From Candidatus Eiseniibacteriota bacterium (GTDB lineage Bacteria; Orphanbacterota; Orphanbacteria; Orphanbacterales; Orphanbacteraceae), in contig JAJRWB010000023.1 in the NCBI GenBank assembly GCA_024276995.1, forward strand, positions 1 through 64,000: 64,000 nucleotides of DNA. Direction: 5' to 3'. Below are positions 52,481-62,707 of the stretch, in pieces. Made by a program: the position numbers and the translations under genes. How positions within the stretch are numbered: the stretch's first letter is position 1; every line of letters starts with the position of its first letter. The notes beneath the pieces were generated by a model. That model saw only the letters and a list, made by a program, of their open reading frames with translations. It had not been told where the DNA came from and searched no databases.

Positions 52481-53776
52481 TTGAGTTTCTTCGTGGCCAT
52501 GAGCGGAGCGGCGATCCTTCTTTTCGGGGTCAACCTGTTTCTTTGGGCTGTGCAGAGCGCATTCTTCTATTTTCCCCGCCCGGTACTCGAGGTGCTCCAG
52601 GAAAAAGGGGAATGCACGAAAAGGGAGACACAGCTCCTCGAGATGCTCGCCAATCCCCGCCGTCTCGACCTGATCATTCGATTCACGAATATCGGGGTAC
52701 GGGTTCTTTTCGTCGGCGTAACGTTTCTCCTCGTGCTGCGCGCCGCCGGGCGGCTCGGTCTGCCGCTGATCGTCGCCGCGGCGATCCACCTCGTGCTCGC
52801 CACGGTTCTTCTCGGCGCCGGCGAGATGCTCTGCCGCTCCCTCGCGATCCGAGGCGCCGAGAGGTTCACCTTTTTCGCCGTGCCGGCGGTCCGTTTCCTA
52901 AGACTCCTCACCGGCCCTCCCCTCGGTCTCCTCTTCGGCGTGATGCGCCGCGCCGCTTCCCGGCTCGGCCTGAAGAGGATCGTCCCCTACCTGACGGTGG
53001 AAGAGATGATCGCCGTGGTGGAGGCGGGCGAGGAGGAAGGGGTGATCGAGGCCGAGGAGCGTGAGATGTTTCACTCGATCTTCGACCTCGCCGACACTTC
53101 CGTTAGGGAAGTGATGGTGCCGCGCGTCGACATGGTGGCGGTGGAAAGGGACGAGCCGATCGGGGACGTCCTGGAGAAAATCAGCGAATGCGGACACTCC
53201 CGCATCCCTGTTTTCGAGAAAAACAGCGACAGGATCGTCGGCATTCTCTACGCGAAAGATCTGCTGAGGATCGCCCGCTCGGCCGAGTGGGATCGCCCGG
53301 CCGGGGAGGTGATGCGCGAACCGTTCTTCGTTCCCGAAGGGAAAGCGGTAGACGATCTTCTCAGAGAGTTCCGGGAGGAGAAGGTTCACCTCGCCGTGGT
53401 GAAGGATGAGTACGGCGGGACCGCGGGGATCGTCACTCTCGAGGACGTGATCGAGGAGATCGTCGGCGAGATTCAGGACGAGTACGATCCGGACGACATC
53501 CTCTTCGTCCCCCACGGCGATTCGACCGCGGTGGTGAACGGCAAGATCTCCATTGACGATCTGAACGAGCGGTTTACAATCAGCCTTCCCGCGGATCGCC
53601 ATGAAACGTTGGGCGGTTATCTGTACGACCTGATCGACCGTATTCCTTCCGAGGGGGAGGTGATCCGAGAGAACGGGCTCGAGTTCACCGTCGAAAAGGT
53701 GAATCGTCAGAGAATCTCGAGCGTTCGGATCCGCAAGAATCCAGCGGTGGAAGAAGAAACTCCCGATCAGCGGTGA
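52481..53776 (+). CDS. CorC/HlyC-type membrane CBS-domain protein
   Basis: 431 aa. The N-terminal ~170 residues hold about four hydrophobic segments (a divergent CNNM/DUF21 domain). A tandem CBS pair spans roughly 205-330 (VMVPRVDMVAVERDEPIGDV, HSRIPVFEKNSDRIVGILYAKD, VKDEYGGTAGIVTLEDVIEEIVGEI). A CorC-HlyC C-terminal domain follows (ETLGGYLYDLIDRIPSEGE). Relatives act in Mg2+/Co2+ efflux or resistance. It lies 4 bases after the previous gene and starts with TTG; GGAGG is 13 bases upstream. mgtE, another Mg2+ protein with CBS domains, is two genes downstream. Confidence 0.88.
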   Translation: MSFFVAMSGAAILLFGVNLFLWAVQSAFFYFPRPVLEVLQEKGECTKRETQLLEMLANPRRLDLIIRFTNIGVRVLFVGVTFLLVLRAAGRLGLPLIVAAAIHLVLATVLLGAGEMLCRSLAIRGAERFTFFAVPAVRFLRLLTGPPLGLLFGVMRRAASRLGLKRIVPYLTVEEMIAVVEAGEEEGVIEAEEREMFHSIFDLADTSVREVMVPRVDMVAVERDEPIGDVLEKISECGHSRIPVFEKNSDRIVGILYAKDLLRIARSAEWDRPAGEVMREPFFVPEGKAVDDLLREFREEKVHLAVVKDEYGGTAGIVTLEDVIEEIVGEIQDEYDPDDILFVPHGDSTAVVNGKISIDDLNERFTISLPADRHETLGGYLYDLIDRIPSEGEVIRENGLEFTVEKVNRQRISSVRIRKNPAVEEETPDQR

Positions 53777-53824
53777 TCCGCTCCCCCACGGGGGAGGCCG
53801 GTTTTCACCGCCCGGAGGTAACGG

Positions 53825-54457
53825 GTGAGCAACGGCGTGATGATCAGGCTGCGCAACTATTTCGCCACGGGGCTGCTCGTGATGCTACCCGTGGTGGTCA
53901 CCGGGTACGTCCTATGGAAGGTGTTCCGCTGGGGGGACAGTTTTCTCGGCGGGCTGATCGGCGACCTCTCGGGCTACCAGGTGCCGGGTGCCGGATTCGC
54001 GGCGACCATACTGGCGATCTGGTTCGTCGGGCTGCTCGCCTCGAACTTCATCGGCAGAAGACTGATCGCCCTGGGCGAATGGATTCTCGCGCGGATCCCC
54101 TTCGTCTACAAGATCTACACCGGGGTGCAGCAGATCGCCGCGGTGCTCCTCGCGGAGAAGCGGCAGATTTTCCAACAGGCGGTGATGCTCGAGTATCCCC
54201 GCAAGGGGATCTACTCGATCGCGTTCATCACGAACCGGACATCGACGAGATTTCCGGTGGAAGAGGCGAAACCGATGGTTTCCATCTTCCTGCCCACCAC
54301 TCCGAATCCCACGTCCGGTTTTCTCCTCATCCTTCCGGAAGAAGACGTGATTCCTCTTTCCATGACTGTTGAGGAAGCGATCAAGCTCGTGATCTCGGGG
54401 GGATCGGTCATGCCGCCGGGCGGGGGAAGCGCTCTCTCCCCCCGGCGCGGATCGTGA
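53825..54457 (+). CDS. DUF502 membrane protein
   Basis: 210 aa. Two N-terminal transmembrane helices (about 12-35 and 58-80) are followed by the conserved RIPFVYKIYTGVQQIAAVLL segment, a soluble beta-rich part and the family motif FLPTTPNPTSGFLLILPEED. DUF502 proteins are widespread and uncharacterised in bacteria. Start GTG at 53825 with GGAGGTAA upstream. It lies between the CorC-like and mgtE genes on the same strand. Confidence 0.92.
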   Translation: MSNGVMIRLRNYFATGLLVMLPVVVTGYVLWKVFRWGDSFLGGLIGDLSGYQVPGAGFAATILAIWFVGLLASNFIGRRLIALGEWILARIPFVYKIYTGVQQIAAVLLAEKRQIFQQAVMLEYPRKGIYSIAFITNRTSTRFPVEEAKPMVSIFLPTTPNPTSGFLLILPEEDVIPLSMTVEEAIKLVISGGSVMPPGGGSALSPRRGS

Positions 54458-54470
54458 GAGAGGATCGACC

Positions 54471-55820
54471 ATGGACCGCTCGCTACCCGAACTGACCGAT
54501 GCCGTTGTCGAACGGATCGATGCCGGCCGGTTCGATGAACTCGGGGCTCTCTTCGAAAAGGAACATCCCGGCGATATCGCCGAAGTGCTGAATTACGTCG
54601 ACGAGGAGCACAAGGCGAAGGTCTTCCGGCACGTTCCGGCTGCGATGGCGCCCGACGTGCTCGCCAACGTGCGCGACGCCACCCTCACGTCGCTTCTCAC
54701 CGGACTGTCGGACAAGGAGATCTCGGAAGCGGTCAACGAACTGCCCACCGACGAGGCGGCGGACATTATCGGTGAACTCGACGACGAGGACGCCAGCCGC
54801 GTGCTCAACATGCTCGAGGAGGAGGACAAGGAGAGCCTGAGGGAACTGCTCCGCTACCCGGAGGAGAGTGCCGGCGGGATCATGGAGAGCGAGTTCGTCG
54901 CCGTGCCCGAGGGGGTGACGGTGGCGGAGGCGCTCCAGGAGCTGCGGGAGGTGGCGGAGAAGGTCGAGCGGGTGCACAACGTTTACGCCGTCGACGACCA
55001 CGGGAAACTGGTGGGAATCCTCGAGCTATGGAGGCTCGCCATCTCGTACGACCTGCAGAAAGTGACGCCCCTGATCGATAGGGAATTCATCTCCGTGCCG
55101 GTGGATATGGACCAGGAGGAAGTGGCCGCCCTCGCCACGAGGTATGAACTCGTCGAGATCCCCGTGGTCGACGCCGGCGGGCGCCTCGTGGGACGGATCA
55201 CCTTCGACGACCTGCTCGACGTGATCGAGGAAGAAGCGACCGAGGACATGGCGCGCATGGCGGGCACCCGCCAGGGGGACGTGCACGAGGAATCGGTGTG
55301 GCGCATCACGTTGCTGAGGATTCCTTGGCTCTTCACCGGGCTTGTGGGGGGCATCGGTTCCGCTTTCCTGATGAGTCGGTTCACCCTCGAACTGGAGAGC
55401 ACCCTCGCTCTCGCCTTCTTCGTTCCGGTGATCACCGCCATGGGGGGCAACGTGGGGATCCAATGCTCCGCCGTGGTGGTGCGCTCACTCGCTCTCGGAG
55501 AACTCGAGGCGTACCACATGGGCAGGAGGATCATCCGCGAAGTGCTGGTGGCGCTCATCAACGGGATCGTCCTCGGCGGGATTCTGACCGCCGTGGCGCT
55601 CGCCTGGAAGGGAGATCTCCGGCTTGGGCGTATCATCGGCATTTCACTTTTCCTGTGCATCCTGTGGGCGTCCGCCACCGGGACGCTCGTCCCGATGGCG
55701 CTCCGGAAACTCCATTTCGATCCCGCCCTTGCGTCGGGTCCGTTCATCACCACCATGAACGACGTGGTCAACCTGCTGATCTACTTCACCGTGGCGTCGG
55801 TCATCCTTTCGGGCGGCTGA
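54471..55820 (+). CDS. mgtE: Magnesium channel/transporter MgtE
   Basis: 449 aa. The N-terminal superhelical MgtE-N domain (about 1-125), two CBS domains (about 130-255) and a connecting helix precede five transmembrane helices with the pore signature [18 protein letters not shown]. The acidic N and CBS domains sense cytosolic Mg2+ and gate the pore. Full-length, ribosome site GAGAGAGGA. The recO GTG follows after 2 bases. With the CorC-like gene it suggests a Mg2+ homeostasis pair within the housekeeping run. Confidence 0.96.
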   Translation: MDRSLPELTDAVVERIDAGRFDELGALFEKEHPGDIAEVLNYVDEEHKAKVFRHVPAAMAPDVLANVRDATLTSLLTGLSDKEISEAVNELPTDEAADIIGELDDEDASRVLNMLEEEDKESLRELLRYPEESAGGIMESEFVAVPEGVTVAEALQELREVAEKVERVHNVYAVDDHGKLVGILELWRLAISYDLQKVTPLIDREFISVPVDMDQEEVAALATRYELVEIPVVDAGGRLVGRITFDDLLDVIEEEATEDMARMAGTRQGDVHEESVWRITLLRIPWLFTGLVGGIGSAFLMSRFTLELESTLALAFFVPVITAMGGNVGIQCSAVVVRSLALGELEAYHMGRRIIREVLVALINGIVLGGILTAVALAWKGDLRLGRIIGISLFLCILWASATGTLVPMALRKLHFDPALASGPFITTMNDVVNLLIYFTVASVILSGG

Positions 55821-55822
55821 CC

Positions 55823-56584
55823 GTGGCGATCGAGAAGGACGACGCCCTCATTCTCGACAGGCGCAGACTCGGCGAATCGAGTCTCATCGTCACTCTCTTC
55901 ACGGCGAACCGGGGCATCGTGCGGGCGGTGGCGAAGGGCGCCCGCCGGGCGCGGAGCCGCTTCGGCGGAACGGTCGAGCCTACGAATCTCGTCTACGCCG
56001 TCTACTACAGGAAAGAGAACCGCGATCTCCAGCTTCTCGCCCAGTGCGACGTGGTCCGGTCATTTCCCCGCTTGAGGGAGAGTCTCTTGCGGCTCGCATA
56101 TGCCTATGCCATAATCAACTGCCTCATCGGTCTCAAGAGGGAAGAGGGACCCGCCGGGGAACTGTTTCGTTTGGCGGCGGAAGCGCTCGGCCGGATGGAA
56201 AGGTGCGACGCATCTCTTCTCGAAGGGGCGCTCTGGTCGTTCCTCCTCCCGGCGCTCGACGACGCCGGTTTCCGGCCGGAACTGGGGCGCTGCCTTCACT
56301 GCGGCCGCGACGTCGGCGCCGATGCCGACGCGCGATTCGACGCCCGCGCCGGGGGGATCGTCTGTCTCGGCCACGGCGGCGGGGGATTGACCCTTTCCGC
56401 CGGCGCGAGACATCTCCTCGAACGCTCCGCCGCGGGCGACGGAGAAGATATTCGTCCCGCTCTGCGCGAAGCGGCAGAGGGACGGGAAGCGCTTCGCCGC
56501 TTTCTCGTGGAGCACGGCCTCGGCCGGTCGCCGTTCCGGCCGCTCGAGGATCTGGTCGGCGGCGTGGAGGAAGAAACGTTTTGA
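55823..56584 (+). CDS. recO: DNA repair protein RecO
   Basis: 253 aa. An N-terminal OB fold ([31 protein letters not shown]) precedes a helical domain with a zinc-binding cysteine cluster (CLHCGRDVG, then IVC). RecO works with RecR (and RecF) to load RecA on SSB-coated single-stranded DNA. The GTG at 55823 is 2 bases after the mgtE stop; upstream in-frame starts fall inside mgtE. The stop overlaps the glyQ TTG (TTGA). Confidence 0.93.
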   Translation: MAIEKDDALILDRRRLGESSLIVTLFTANRGIVRAVAKGARRARSRFGGTVEPTNLVYAVYYRKENRDLQLLAQCDVVRSFPRLRESLLRLAYAYAIINCLIGLKREEGPAGELFRLAAEALGRMERCDASLLEGALWSFLLPALDDAGFRPELGRCLHCGRDVGADADARFDARAGGIVCLGHGGGGLTLSAGARHLLERSAAGDGEDIRPALREAAEGREALRRFLVEHGLGRSPFRPLEDLVGGVEEETF

Positions 56585-57462
56585 CGTTCCAGGAAATCAT
56601 CATGGCCTTGGAGGAGTTCTGGAGCCGGAGAGGGTGCGTGATCGCCACGCCCTACAACTCCGAGGTGGGCGCGGGTACGTTCAACCCGGCGACGTTCCTC
56701 CGCGTTCTCGGCCCCGAGCCCTGGAGCGCCGCGTACGTCGAGTTCTCGAAGCGACCGAAAGACGGCCGATACGCTCTGAAGCCGAATCGCGTCCAGGGAT
56801 TCCACCAGTACCAGGTGATCCTCAAACCCGCCCCGGCGGACGTGCAGGACCTATATATCGAATCGCTCCGGGCGATCGGCATCGACCTTTCCCGCCACGA
56901 CCTGAGATTCGTCGAGGACGACTGGGAGTCGCCCACCCTCGGCGCGTGGGGCCTCGGTTGGGAGGTGTGGCTCGACGGCATGGAGGTGACGCAGTTCACC
57001 TACTTCCAGCAGACCGGGAGCATCGATCTCGATCCGGTCTCCGTGGAACTGACATACGGCCTCGAGCGGCTCGCCATGTTCATCCAGGAAGTGGATTCCA
57101 TCTTCGACATCCGGTGGAACGACCGGTTCACCTGGGGTGACGTGATGCGTGAATCGGAAGTCGATTTCTGTTCTTTGAACTTCAAGGAAGCGGACATCGA
57201 CTTCCATCTCCGACTCTTCCGGTTCTACGAAGAAGAAGCGATCCGGCTGATCGATCTCGGCCATCTCTTCCCGGCGTACGATTGCGTGATCAAATGCAGC
57301 CACGCGTTCAATATGCTCGAGGCGCGGGGCGCGATCAGCGTGACCGAGCGTACCGGGTATATCGGCCGCATCCGCGCCATGGCACGCCGGACGGCGCTCG
57401 CCTACGTGGAGCGGAGAGAGAAAAGCGGCTTTCCCCTCCTCCGGAAAGGAAGCGCGTCGTGA
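56581..57462 (+). CDS. glyQ: Glycyl-tRNA synthetase alpha subunit
   Basis: 293 aa, usual length. Class II core of the alpha2beta2 type enzyme: [65 protein letters not shown]. It supplies the catalytic site for glycine activation. TTG start overlaps the recO stop (TTGA) and has GGAGG about ten bases before. The stop overlaps the glyS GTG (GTGA), so alpha and beta are coupled. Confidence 0.97.
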   Translation: MTFQEIIMALEEFWSRRGCVIATPYNSEVGAGTFNPATFLRVLGPEPWSAAYVEFSKRPKDGRYALKPNRVQGFHQYQVILKPAPADVQDLYIESLRAIGIDLSRHDLRFVEDDWESPTLGAWGLGWEVWLDGMEVTQFTYFQQTGSIDLDPVSVELTYGLERLAMFIQEVDSIFDIRWNDRFTWGDVMRESEVDFCSLNFKEADIDFHLRLFRFYEEEAIRLIDLGHLFPAYDCVIKCSHAFNMLEARGAISVTERTGYIGRIRAMARRTALAYVERREKSGFPLLRKGSAS

Positions 57463-59564
57463 AGGCGGACCTGCTCATCGAAATCGGGACCGAGGAGATT
57501 CCCGCGTCGTATGTGTCGCCGGCGGCAGCCCATTTCACAAGGGCGTTCCTGGATATGCTCGAGGAGGAGAGAATCGGCCGCGGGGCGGCGGCGGAGTTTT
57601 CCACGCCCCGCAGGATCGCCCTGCTCGTGACCGGCGTGGAGGAGATGCAGCGCGAGTCTCGGCGGGAGGTGACCGGGCCTCCCGCGCGGATCGCTTTCGA
57701 CGCCGACGGAAAGCCGACGAAAGCGGCCGAGGGCTTCGCGAAGACGAACGGCGTCTCCCTCGACGAGCTGCGGGTGGTGGAGACGCCCAAGGGGAAGTAC
57801 GTCGCCGTCACGGTCCTGGAGACGCCGCGACCGGCGCGCGACGTGATCGGCGACATTCTTCCCGGCGTGATCTCGTCGATTCCCTTTCCCAAGACGATGC
57901 GTTGGGAGGAAAGCGGATTTCTATTCGCTCGACCGATCCGGTGGATCGTTCTTCTTTACGGCGACGATGTGATCCCCATCGAGATCGCGGGGGTGAAGAG
58001 CGGCCGCGCCAGCAGGGGCCACAGGATCCTCCACGGCGCGCCGGTAGAGATCCCTTCTCCCGCCGCATATGAGGCGGCGCTCAAGGGGGCGTTCGTCATC
58101 CCGTCGGCGAAGGAGCGCAAGGCTCGGATCGAAAGAGAGATCGAGCGGGTCGCCGGCGAAGGGGGGGAGTCGATTCTTCCCGATCCGGGACTGGTCGATC
58201 AGGTGAATTTCCTCGTCGAGTACCCCCACGCCCTGTCGGGCCGTTTCGACAGGCGCTACCTCGAACTGCCGGAGAAGGTGGTGATCACCGCCATGCGCTC
58301 CCATCAGAGGTACTTCGCCCTCCGGGACCGGAAAGGTTCGCTGGCGCCGCGCTTCATCACCGTGGCGAACGGCACGGCGAAGAACGAACCGGACGTGCGC
58401 GCCGGCAATGAGCGTGTGCTTGCGGCGCGACTCGCCGACGCCGAGTTCTACTGGAACGAGGACCGGTCGGTTTCCCTCGCCGACAGGACGGCTCGTCTCG
58501 ACAGGCTTCTCTGGCAGAAAGGGCTCGGCTCGATGCTCGACAAGACGGAACGTATCGGAAGAATCGCCTCGGCGGTTGTGAAGCGATGCGCGCCGGAGAT
58601 GTCCGACACGGTGAGTCGGGCGGCTCTTCTCTCCAAGGCGGACCTCACCACCGAGATGATCCGGGACGGGAAGGAGTTCACCGCCCTCCAGGGATATATG
58701 GGCATGGAGTACGCCCGCGAGTCGGGCGAGAGCGACGATGTGGCGCTCGCCCTTTTCGAGCAGTACCTCCCGCGGTTTTCCGAGGACGATCTTCCATCGT
58801 CGATCCCCGGCGCGATCCTCTCGCTCGCCGACAGGGCCGACACTCTTGCGGGTTGCCTCGCCATCGGCAAGGCGCCCACCGGCTCGCGCGATCCGTATGC
58901 GCTACGCAGGCACGCGCGCGCGATTCTGAGAATCCTCGCCGGCGGCGCCGTCGCGTTTCCCCTCACCGACCTGGTCGGCGCCGCGGTCGAGGGGTACGGC
59001 GGGATCGTGAAGAATCCCGCCGCCGTGAAGGAGGCGTGCCTCGGTTTTCTCGCCGGTCGGATGAAGAATCTTCTCACCGAAAAGGGTTTCCCGTACGACG
59101 TGGTCGACGCGGTGCTCGCCGGCGGGCTCGACGACCCCGCCGACGTGGAGCGCCGGACCGCGGCGATCACCGCTTTCAGGGAGAGTGACACGTTCACCGG
59201 GCTGATCCTCGGTTTTCGCCGTGTGGTGAACATCCTGAAGAAGGCGGAGGAAGGGGCGGGGGAAGTCGACCGGGCGCTTTTGAGGGAGGATGCCGAAAAG
59301 AGACTTCACGCCGCGGTGGAGGAGATGATTCCGAGCCTCGAGGAAGCGATCGGCGCCCGGCGCTACCGCACGGCGATGGAACTTCTTCTCGCCCTGCGCG
59401 GCACGATCGACGACTTCTTCGACGGTGTGCTCGTCATGGATCCCGACGACGCCGTGAGGTCGAACCGCATCGCTCTTTTGAGGCGGATCGCTCATCTTTT
59501 CAACGAACTGGCCGATCTTTCCAAGGTGGTCCTCGAGGGCGAAACCGATCCCGCGAAGGGATAG
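57459..59564 (+). CDS. glyS: Glycyl-tRNA synthetase beta subunit
   Basis: 701 aa. The N-terminus [19 protein letters not shown] and internal [31 protein letters not shown] and [11 protein letters not shown] are diagnostic. The C-terminal half holds HD-like and anticodon-binding domains that recognise tRNA-Gly. GTG at 57459 overlaps the glyQ stop. It closes the recO-glyQ-glyS group seen in many bacteria. Confidence 0.97.
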   Translation: MKADLLIEIGTEEIPASYVSPAAAHFTRAFLDMLEEERIGRGAAAEFSTPRRIALLVTGVEEMQRESRREVTGPPARIAFDADGKPTKAAEGFAKTNGVSLDELRVVETPKGKYVAVTVLETPRPARDVIGDILPGVISSIPFPKTMRWEESGFLFARPIRWIVLLYGDDVIPIEIAGVKSGRASRGHRILHGAPVEIPSPAAYEAALKGAFVIPSAKERKARIEREIERVAGEGGESILPDPGLVDQVNFLVEYPHALSGRFDRRYLELPEKVVITAMRSHQRYFALRDRKGSLAPRFITVANGTAKNEPDVRAGNERVLAARLADAEFYWNEDRSVSLADRTARLDRLLWQKGLGSMLDKTERIGRIASAVVKRCAPEMSDTVSRAALLSKADLTTEMIRDGKEFTALQGYMGMEYARESGESDDVALALFEQYLPRFSEDDLPSSIPGAILSLADRADTLAGCLAIGKAPTGSRDPYALRRHARAILRILAGGAVAFPLTDLVGAAVEGYGGIVKNPAAVKEACLGFLAGRMKNLLTEKGFPYDVVDAVLAGGLDDPADVERRTAAITAFRESDTFTGLILGFRRVVNILKKAEEGAGEVDRALLREDAEKRLHAAVEEMIPSLEEAIGARRYRTAMELLLALRGTIDDFFDGVLVMDPDDAVRSNRIALLRRIAHLFNELADLSKVVLEGETDPAKG

Positions 59565-59579
59565 ATCCCGGAGTTTTAC

Positions 59580-60290
59580 ATGATCAGCGAAATCAGTATC
59601 GTCTTCCCCGCCTACAACGAGGAAGGGAACGTCGACGAGGCGGCGCGGCGCGCCGTGGCTGCGGCGGAATCGGCGGGTATCGACGACTACGAAGTGATCT
59701 TCGTGGACGACGGGAGCAGCGACTCTACGGCGGAGAAAGTGGAGGCGCTCCACGGGAAGAACGAAAAGATCCGCCTGATTCGGCACGACGGCAACAAGGG
59801 CTATGCCATGGCGCTCAAGACCGGGTTCACGTCGGCGACGAAGAAGTACATCTTCTATTCCGACGCCGATAACCAGTTCGATCTCGGCGAGCTGAAGAAC
59901 TTCCTCCCCGCCATCGAGGATTACGACATGGTGTGCGGTTTCCGGATCTACAGGTTCGATCCCTTCTCCCGGCTCGTCCTTTCGTGGGCGTATAATCTTC
60001 TCGCGCGGATCATCTTCCGGATCCGGGTGCGGGATATCGACTGCGCGTTCAAACTCTTTCGCCGTGAAGTGTTCGACCGGATCGACATCGAATCGAAGAA
60101 GTTCTTCGTCGACACCGAGATCCTCGCGAAGGGAAAGAAATACGGTATGACGATGACGGAGATCGGTGTCCGCCACTACCCTAGGACCGAGGGAAGCTCC
60201 ACCGTCCGGCCGAGCCACGTGATCTCCACCATTGCCGAACTCGTGGAGATGTGGTTCCGCATCTACGTCCATTCGGACAGAGGGAAATGA
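59580..60290 (+). CDS. Family 2 glycosyltransferase, polyprenyl-phosphate type
   Basis: 236 aa. A GT-A domain with SIVFPAYNEEGNVDEAARR, VIFVDDGSSDST and FYSDADNQFDL resembles dolichyl- or undecaprenyl-phosphate sugar synthases but has no C-terminal membrane helices. It starts 15 bases after glyS and its stop overlaps the ATG of the YfhO-like gene (ATGA). It probably makes the lipid-linked sugar used by the membrane proteins that follow. Confidence 0.88.
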   Translation: MISEISIVFPAYNEEGNVDEAARRAVAAAESAGIDDYEVIFVDDGSSDSTAEKVEALHGKNEKIRLIRHDGNKGYAMALKTGFTSATKKYIFYSDADNQFDLGELKNFLPAIEDYDMVCGFRIYRFDPFSRLVLSWAYNLLARIIFRIRVRDIDCAFKLFRREVFDRIDIESKKFFVDTEILAKGKKYGMTMTEIGVRHYPRTEGSSTVRPSHVISTIAELVEMWFRIYVHSDRGK

Positions 60291-62707
60291 AAGGGAAAGA
60301 GCTTCTCCGTTCCCTGGCGCCCTTCCTGATCCTGGCGGCGGCGCTGTTGATTCTCTACCCCATGGATCTGGCACCCGGGCGGTTCCTCGTCACGTACGAC
60401 GCGGCGAATTTCGCCCCTTGGGACGACGCGCCGCCGGCGCCTTCGTTCAACCCCGACTGCCTCCAATCCTATTATCCACGCAGGGTGCTTTCACGCGAGG
60501 CGCTCCTCGCCGGGCGGATTCCCCTTTGGGACCCCACTTCGTTCTGCGGGCAGCCTTTTCTCGCAAATTTCCAATCGGGCGTCTTCTACCCGGTCAACCT
60601 CCTCCTTCTTCCCCTTTCGGCGGAGCGGGCGCTCGGCGCGTACGTGTGGCTTCATCTCCTCCTCGCGGCGGTGGGGATGTATCTTTTCCTCTCGTCGATC
60701 CGTGTCTCGTCCGTCCCGTCACTCGCGGGGGCCCTCCTTTTCGCGGCCAACGGCGCCCTCGCCGTTCGCACGGGGCAGAGCACCATGCTCGCCACGCCGG
60801 CCTGGATACCGCTGCTGCTCTTCCTCGCGGGGCGGGTCGCCCGCGGCGGCAATCCGCTCCCCCTGGCGTTGGCGTGGACGTGCATGGTGCTCTCCGGGTT
60901 CCCTCCCATTCTCGCGTACGGCGCGCTTCTCATCCTCCCGTGGGCGCTCTGGTGCTGGTGGCCAGGGCGGAAGGAAAGAGGGGGCGCGAAACTTCTCTCC
61001 CTGGCGGGGGGATTCGCCCTCGGGACCGGCATGGCGGCGGCGCAGCTCCTTCCGACGCTCGAGTTCATCTCGCAGTCGGGCCGGATCCGGTTCGCCTATG
61101 AAACACTTCTTTCCAGTTCGTGGCATCCCGCCATGCTGATCCGCCTCTTGTTGCCCCGCTTCTTCGGCTCCCCGCTCGACGGGACCGACTGGTTCCACCT
61201 GCTGAGCCGGGGGAACGGTCACTACTTCCAATCGTTCATCTCCACCGGGGCTTACGCCGGTGCGGGTACCCTCCTCCTCGCGGCGGCGGGGGCGGCGGTG
61301 TGGCGCTCGAGCCGCACGGCGCGGTTCTTTCTTTTCGCCGGCGGCACCGGCGCACTCGTCCTCTTCGGAACGCCCCTTCTCCGGGTGGTCTCCCTCGTTC
61401 CGGGACTCGGCGGCGCCCGGGTCGACCGGGTGGTCCACATCCCGGTGATCGCCCTGGTGGTGCTCGCATCGATCGGGCTCGACCGCGCGGCGCGGGGCGA
61501 AACGGCGCGGCGGACGCTCATCGCCGGCTGGGCCGTTCTCCTTCTCGCCGGCGTGGGGCTTACGCTCATGCGCGATTCCGCGGCTCTCGCCCTTGCCGGG
61601 CCTCCCGTTCTCCCCTACCTTGCCCGTCTTTCCCCGATGTCCGGCGCGCTCTTGCCGCTCGCTTTCCTGACCGCCGTGGCGTTCGTCGTGGTTTTCGCCG
61701 CCGGCGCACCACGGCGCGGGTGGATGATTCCGCTCGCGGCGATTCTTCTCGTGGGGGACGCGGCGATCGACTCGCGCCGGTGTCATGTGACGATGCCCGG
61801 GGAGAAACTCCCCCGCGAGACGCCCGGCGTCCGTTTCCTCGTCGACCGGAGCGACAGGGGACGGGTCGTGCGCTATGAGGACGACGTCCTCCCTCCGAGT
61901 CTCCCCGGCCTATTCGGCGTGAGCGACGTGGCGGGATACAACGCGCTCACCATCCGTTCGTACCGCGGCTACTATGCCGCCATGGCGCCGCCGTCGGTGA
62001 AGGAGAGGAGGATCAATCCGCTCAAGGCGGTGGTCTCGGTCCACTCGCCCCTTCTCGACAGGGTGGCGGGAAGATGGGTGATCAGCGCGTGCGGAACGAC
62101 GCCCCCCGACCTGCCCGTAATGTACGACGCCGAGATGACGGTCTTCGAAAACGAAGACGCCTACCCGAGGGCGTATCTCACCTACCGCCTCGCCGCGGTG
62201 AACAGCCCCCGCCAGGCGTTCGAACTGCTATCGAACCCGTCGACGCCCCGGCTGACCACCACTCTCGAGAGGGAGGAGGTTCATCTCGAAAAGGACGAAA
62301 AGAAGTGGAGCACCGTCGGCTCGTGGCTCGATGCCCATGGCGGGGCGGAGACCTCCTTCGCGCCCGCCGATCGTCTCGACGACCGCGTGAGATTCGTCGT
62401 CGATGAACCGGAGCGGATCGTCATCGACTGCGCCTCCCGGGGAGGGAGGATGCTCGTCCTCTCCGACTGCTACTACCCGGGATGGGTCGCGACGGTGGAT
62501 GGAGAAGAGACGCCGATCCACAGGGTGAACCGCACCGTCCGCGGCGTCGTGCTTCCCGCCGGCGTCCATCGGGTGGAGTTCCGCTATGATCCTCCCTCGT
62601 TCCGGCGCGGTGTCGCCGTTTCCCTCGGATCGCTCCTCATCGCCGCCGCGGCGGCGCTCCTTTCCTTGCGTCGGGCGGGGGAGAAGGGTAGCCTCCGGAA
62701 AGCATGA
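60287..62707 (+). CDS. YfhO-like polytopic membrane protein
   Basis: 806 aa with about twelve or more transmembrane helices and large extracytoplasmic parts. The first loop contains TYDAANFAPWDDAPP, YYPRRVLSREALLAGRIPLW and PTSFCGQPFLANFQSGVFYP, as in YfhO/GT-C-like proteins that add sugars to surface polymers such as lipoteichoic acid in Firmicutes. A beta-rich domain occurs near the C-terminus (VLSDCYYPGWVATVDGEETP, HRVNRTVRGVVLPAGVHRVEF), then a final helix. Coupled by ATGA overlaps to the glycosyltransferase before it and to a paralogue after it. Confidence 0.87.
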   Translation: MKGKELLRSLAPFLILAAALLILYPMDLAPGRFLVTYDAANFAPWDDAPPAPSFNPDCLQSYYPRRVLSREALLAGRIPLWDPTSFCGQPFLANFQSGVFYPVNLLLLPLSAERALGAYVWLHLLLAAVGMYLFLSSIRVSSVPSLAGALLFAANGALAVRTGQSTMLATPAWIPLLLFLAGRVARGGNPLPLALAWTCMVLSGFPPILAYGALLILPWALWCWWPGRKERGGAKLLSLAGGFALGTGMAAAQLLPTLEFISQSGRIRFAYETLLSSSWHPAMLIRLLLPRFFGSPLDGTDWFHLLSRGNGHYFQSFISTGAYAGAGTLLLAAAGAAVWRSSRTARFFLFAGGTGALVLFGTPLLRVVSLVPGLGGARVDRVVHIPVIALVVLASIGLDRAARGETARRTLIAGWAVLLLAGVGLTLMRDSAALALAGPPVLPYLARLSPMSGALLPLAFLTAVAFVVVFAAGAPRRGWMIPLAAILLVGDAAIDSRRCHVTMPGEKLPRETPGVRFLVDRSDRGRVVRYEDDVLPPSLPGLFGVSDVAGYNALTIRSYRGYYAAMAPPSVKERRINPLKAVVSVHSPLLDRVAGRWVISACGTTPPDLPVMYDAEMTVFENEDAYPRAYLTYRLAAVNSPRQAFELLSNPSTPRLTTTLEREEVHLEKDEKKWSTVGSWLDAHGGAETSFAPADRLDDRVRFVVDEPERIVIDCASRGGRMLVLSDCYYPGWVATVDGEETPIHRVNRTVRGVVLPAGVHRVEFRYDPPSFRRGVAVSLGSLLIAAAAALLSLRRAGEKGSLRKA

